From NCBI GenBank assembly GCA_903873045.1, contig CAIQND010000013.1:1-7940 (forward strand): a stretch of DNA of 7,940 nucleotides. The letters run 5' to 3'. How positions within the stretch are numbered: position 1 is the stretch's first letter; every line of letters begins with the position of its first letter. The notes beneath the pieces are model-generated. The model searched no databases, had not been told where the DNA came from, and was given only the letters and a program-made list of their open reading frames with translations. Shown here one piece after another: positions 5,905 through 7,940 of the stretch. The translations under genes were made by a program, and so were the position numbers. This stretch comes from an uncultured Methylococcaceae bacterium. GTDB taxonomy: Bacteria; Pseudomonadota; Gammaproteobacteria; Methylococcales; Methylomonadaceae.

Positions 5905-7687
5905 ACTATATTCCAATAATCCTGAACTCTTTGAAACAGTTGACTTTATTTCTGGCTTAAATGTTGTTATGGCTGAAATTCGACTACCAGAGAATAAAAA
6001 TAAAGATACACATAATTTAGGGAAAACTACGCTTGGGCGTTTACTTGATTTCTGTCTTTTATCTGGACGTGATAAAGATTTTTTTTTATTCAAGCACGCT
6101 GATTTATTTAAGGACTTCATTTTTTTTCTTGAAATCGAATTATTAGACAGCTCTTTTGTAACTATACGCCGCTGCGTTAAAGATGCATCAAAAATTAGTT
6201 TCAAAAAAAATCAAGTAAGCCACCAAGATTTTTCTATGCTTTCAGATCAGCAATGGGATCATTTCAATATTCCATTCGACCGAGCAAAGAGTCTGTTGGA
6301 TGGTATTCTTGATTTACACTCACTTAAGCCTTGGGAATTTCGTCAAGGATTAGGTTATCTTCTAAGGTTACAAGATGATTATAAAGATGTATTCAAGCTA
6401 TCTGGTTTTTTAGGAAGGCACGTTTACTGGAAACCCTACTTAGCCCATACTTTGGGGTTTAATGCTGATGTCGTTGAAAAATTCTACAAGAAAGAAGAAG
6501 AGCTTAAGGAAAAGGAAAGGCTAGAGAATACAATTAACAAAGAACTTGGGGGATCAATCGAAGATATTAGTAAGATTGAGGGCATACTACTCTTGAAGCA
6601 AAAAGATGCCGAAAAAAAACAGAATTTGCTTGATGCATTTGATTTCCGTACTGAGGACAAAAATAAAACAAAACAGTTGGTTGAAGATATAGATGAATGT
6701 ATCGCTACGCTAAATGCGGAAAGATACTCGCTTAATCAAAACAAGAAGAAAATTTTTTCCTCTTTGGCAGAGGAAAAAATATTGTTTAATCCAGATGAAG
6801 CACAAAAGTTATTTGAAGAAGCTGGCATTTTTTTTCAAGGTCAAATTAAAAAAGATTTCCAGCAATTGATCGCTTTCAATAAGGCTATTACGGATGAAAG
6901 ACGCGTATATCTTCTTGAAGAACGAGGCGAAATTGAAAATGAGTTGACGCGTGTGAATGCTGAGCTAAACAGTCTTGGTAGGCGTCGCTCGGAAACATTA
7001 TCGTTTTTGAGCGACACAGATGTTTTCAGTAAATACAAGCAAGTGACAGATGAGCTGGTTACCCTCAAAGCTGATATAACTTCACTTGAGCGGCAACGTG
7101 GTTTTCTGCATCGTCTTCAAGAATTACGTTCTGAGATTCGGGCTTTAAGTGAAGAAAAAGGGCATTTGCAATCTCAAATAGAAAAAGATGTCGGAAAACA
7201 GAACTCAGATCCAACAAGCTTGTTTTCTTCGATTCGAGTATTTTTCAGTGAAATCGTTGAGGAAGTTATTGACCGCAAAGCTTTATTGAGTGTTTCTCCA
7301 AACCAACAAGGTCATCTCGAATATAAAGCAGAAATTCTTGATGATTCAGGTAATTCGACCAGTGCTGATAAAGGAAACACCTACAAAAAATTACTTTGTA
7401 TTGCTTTTGATTTGGCTATCCTTAGAGCGCATCTTGATAAAAAATTCCCTCGATTTGTGTTCCACGATGGCGTCTTTGAATCATTGGATGATCGGAAAAA
7501 GAAAAATTTACTGACAGTAATTCGACGATACACTGATCTTGGACTTCAGCATGTTATAACACTAATCGATTCCGATCTTCCTATACGGTACAAAAATGAT
7601 TCCCCTATGTTTGATGAAGGAGAGGTCGTCTTGCTATTACATGATGAAGATCAACAAGGCAGAATTTTCAAAATGAGAGAGTGGTGA
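5891..7687 (+). CDS. ABC three-component system ATPase, SMC/Rad50-like, DUF2326 type
   Basis: A 598-residue protein with the head-coil-head plan of SMC/Rad50-like ABC ATPases. The N-terminal head has a strand segment SGLNVVMAEIRLP (21-33) and a P-loop DTHNLGKTTLGRLLDF (39-54). The middle (about 195-290 and 330-435) is rich in Glu, Lys, Leu and Gln and is predicted coiled coil. The C-terminal head has a signature-like segment SADKGNTYKKLLCIAFDLAIL (491-511), a Walker B-like strand RFVFHDG (521-526), a D-loop-like SLDD (531-534) and QHVITLIDSD (553-562). The P-loop lacks the first glycine of GxxxxGKT, and the Walker B acidic pair is D525-G526 rather than DE, so it is atypical but consistent with DUF2326 proteins as I recall them. 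In ABC-3C systems this component is the presumed sensor and switch, using ATP-driven dimerisation or nucleic-acid engagement to license the effector. The gene is A+T rich. Confidence 0.85.
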   Translation: MKLSKLYSNNPELFETVDFISGLNVVMAEIRLPENKNKDTHNLGKTTLGRLLDFCLLSGRDKDFFLFKHADLFKDFIFFLEIELLDSSFVTIRRCVKDASKISFKKNQVSHQDFSMLSDQQWDHFNIPFDRAKSLLDGILDLHSLKPWEFRQGLGYLLRLQDDYKDVFKLSGFLGRHVYWKPYLAHTLGFNADVVEKFYKKEEELKEKERLENTINKELGGSIEDISKIEGILLLKQKDAEKKQNLLDAFDFRTEDKNKTKQLVEDIDECIATLNAERYSLNQNKKKIFSSLAEEKILFNPDEAQKLFEEAGIFFQGQIKKDFQQLIAFNKAITDERRVYLLEERGEIENELTRVNAELNSLGRRRSETLSFLSDTDVFSKYKQVTDELVTLKADITSLERQRGFLHRLQELRSEIRALSEEKGHLQSQIEKDVGKQNSDPTSLFSSIRVFFSEIVEEVIDRKALLSVSPNQQGHLEYKAEILDDSGNSTSADKGNTYKKLLCIAFDLAILRAHLDKKFPRFVFHDGVFESLDDRKKKNLLTVIRRYTDLGLQHVITLIDSDLPIRYKNDSPMFDEGEVVLLLHDEDQQGRIFKMREW

Positions 7688-7720
7688 TTCATCATAGATT
7701 AGAGTGTAACCTCAATTTTC

Positions 7721-7725
7721 AAGGG
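7721..7725 (+). promoter_or_regulatory. Ribosome binding site of the exported-protein gene
   Basis: AAGGG lies five bases before ATG 7731 and fixes the start of the partial gene at the window edge. Confidence 0.55.
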
Positions 7726-7730
7726 TAAAA

Positions 7731-7940
7731 ATGAAACACAACCGTTTTTTCAGTAACGACACGCTAACAATTATGATGTGGCTTTTAATCACCCATTCCT
7801 TAAATACATTGGCCGATAACACCTGGAGCTATCATCAAGAAAGCGACAGCTTAACCAATCAAACTTATAGCTTTGCCCAATCCCCCCTGCCCCGCCCCGG
7901 TCTTTATGACGATATGATGCTGGAAATTGTTTGCAAGGAC
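7731..7940 (+). CDS. Exported protein of unknown function, 5' part only (runs off window)
   Basis: The frame is open from ATG 7731 to the window end, giving 70 codons. The N terminus is a plausible Sec signal peptide: basic residues K2 and R5, a hydrophobic core around TIMMWLLI (13-20), and a likely cleavage after LA (27-28), immediately before DNTW. The visible mature part continues with TWSYHQESDSLTNQTYSFAQ and later LYDDMMLEIVCK, a tryptophan-started, beta-rich-looking segment with one cysteine, as seen in various periplasmic or outer-surface proteins. I do not recognise the family. It is 43 bases downstream of the ATPase gene on the same strand but has its own ribosome binding site, and its G+C-richer codons differ from the ATPase gene, so it probably belongs to the resident chromosome and not to the three-component system. 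Confidence 0.7.
   Translation, partial: MKHNRFFSNDTLTIMMWLLITHSLNTLADNTWSYHQESDSLTNQTYSFAQSPLPRPGLYDDMMLEIVCKD

Noticed and set aside
5887..7514. Open frames at 5887-6204 (-), 6841-7068 (-) and 7290-7514 (+) within the ATPase gene
   Set aside because: They are shadows of the ATPase frame, with low-complexity or antisense-like translations.

Overview
The window looks like a chromosomal segment of a gammaproteobacterium with a moderate-to-low G+C content. The large NAD-glutamate dehydrogenase, the partner-switch regulators and the abundant short palindromic repeats would suit a methanotroph-like lineage such as Methylococcales. That assignment is a weak inference from style, because no taxonomic marker gene is present.

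Layout. Bases 1-318 hold no gene but are dense in repeats: a GACGCG-type palindromic element with tandem 18-base units (16-128) and a second, unrelated palindromic element (153-260). Next come a STAS-domain anti-sigma-factor antagonist (319-657) and a HATPase anti-sigma/serine kinase (667-1089), a two-gene RsbV/RsbW-style partner switch. A large NAD-specific glutamate dehydrogenase follows on the same strand (1146-4520). The gap after it carries a second copy of the 153-260 element (4525-4602), then a good candidate promoter (4632-4660) and a possible nine-codon leader ORF (4684-4713).

Bases 4713-7687 hold the most interesting locus, three overlapping same-strand genes: a PD-(D/E)xK nuclease-like effector with an extra C-terminal domain, a small 82-residue protein, and a 598-residue coiled-coil SMC/ABC-like ATPase of the DUF2326 type. 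This matches the architecture of the ABC three-component (ABC-3C) conflict systems predicted by comparative genomics: ATPase sensor, small middle component and nuclease effector. By analogy, the ATPase would detect an invader or abnormal nucleic acid and, through the middle component, license the nuclease. That mechanism is inferred, not shown by the sequence. The window ends inside a gene for an exported protein of unknown function (7731 onward).

All genes lie on the + strand. The defence-like operon sits between a repeat element and the exported-protein gene. Its ATPase gene is clearly more A+T rich than the glutamate dehydrogenase gene (hand counts of two 60-base lines each: 33% and 33% G+C against 47% and 55%), which is compatible with horizontal acquisition.
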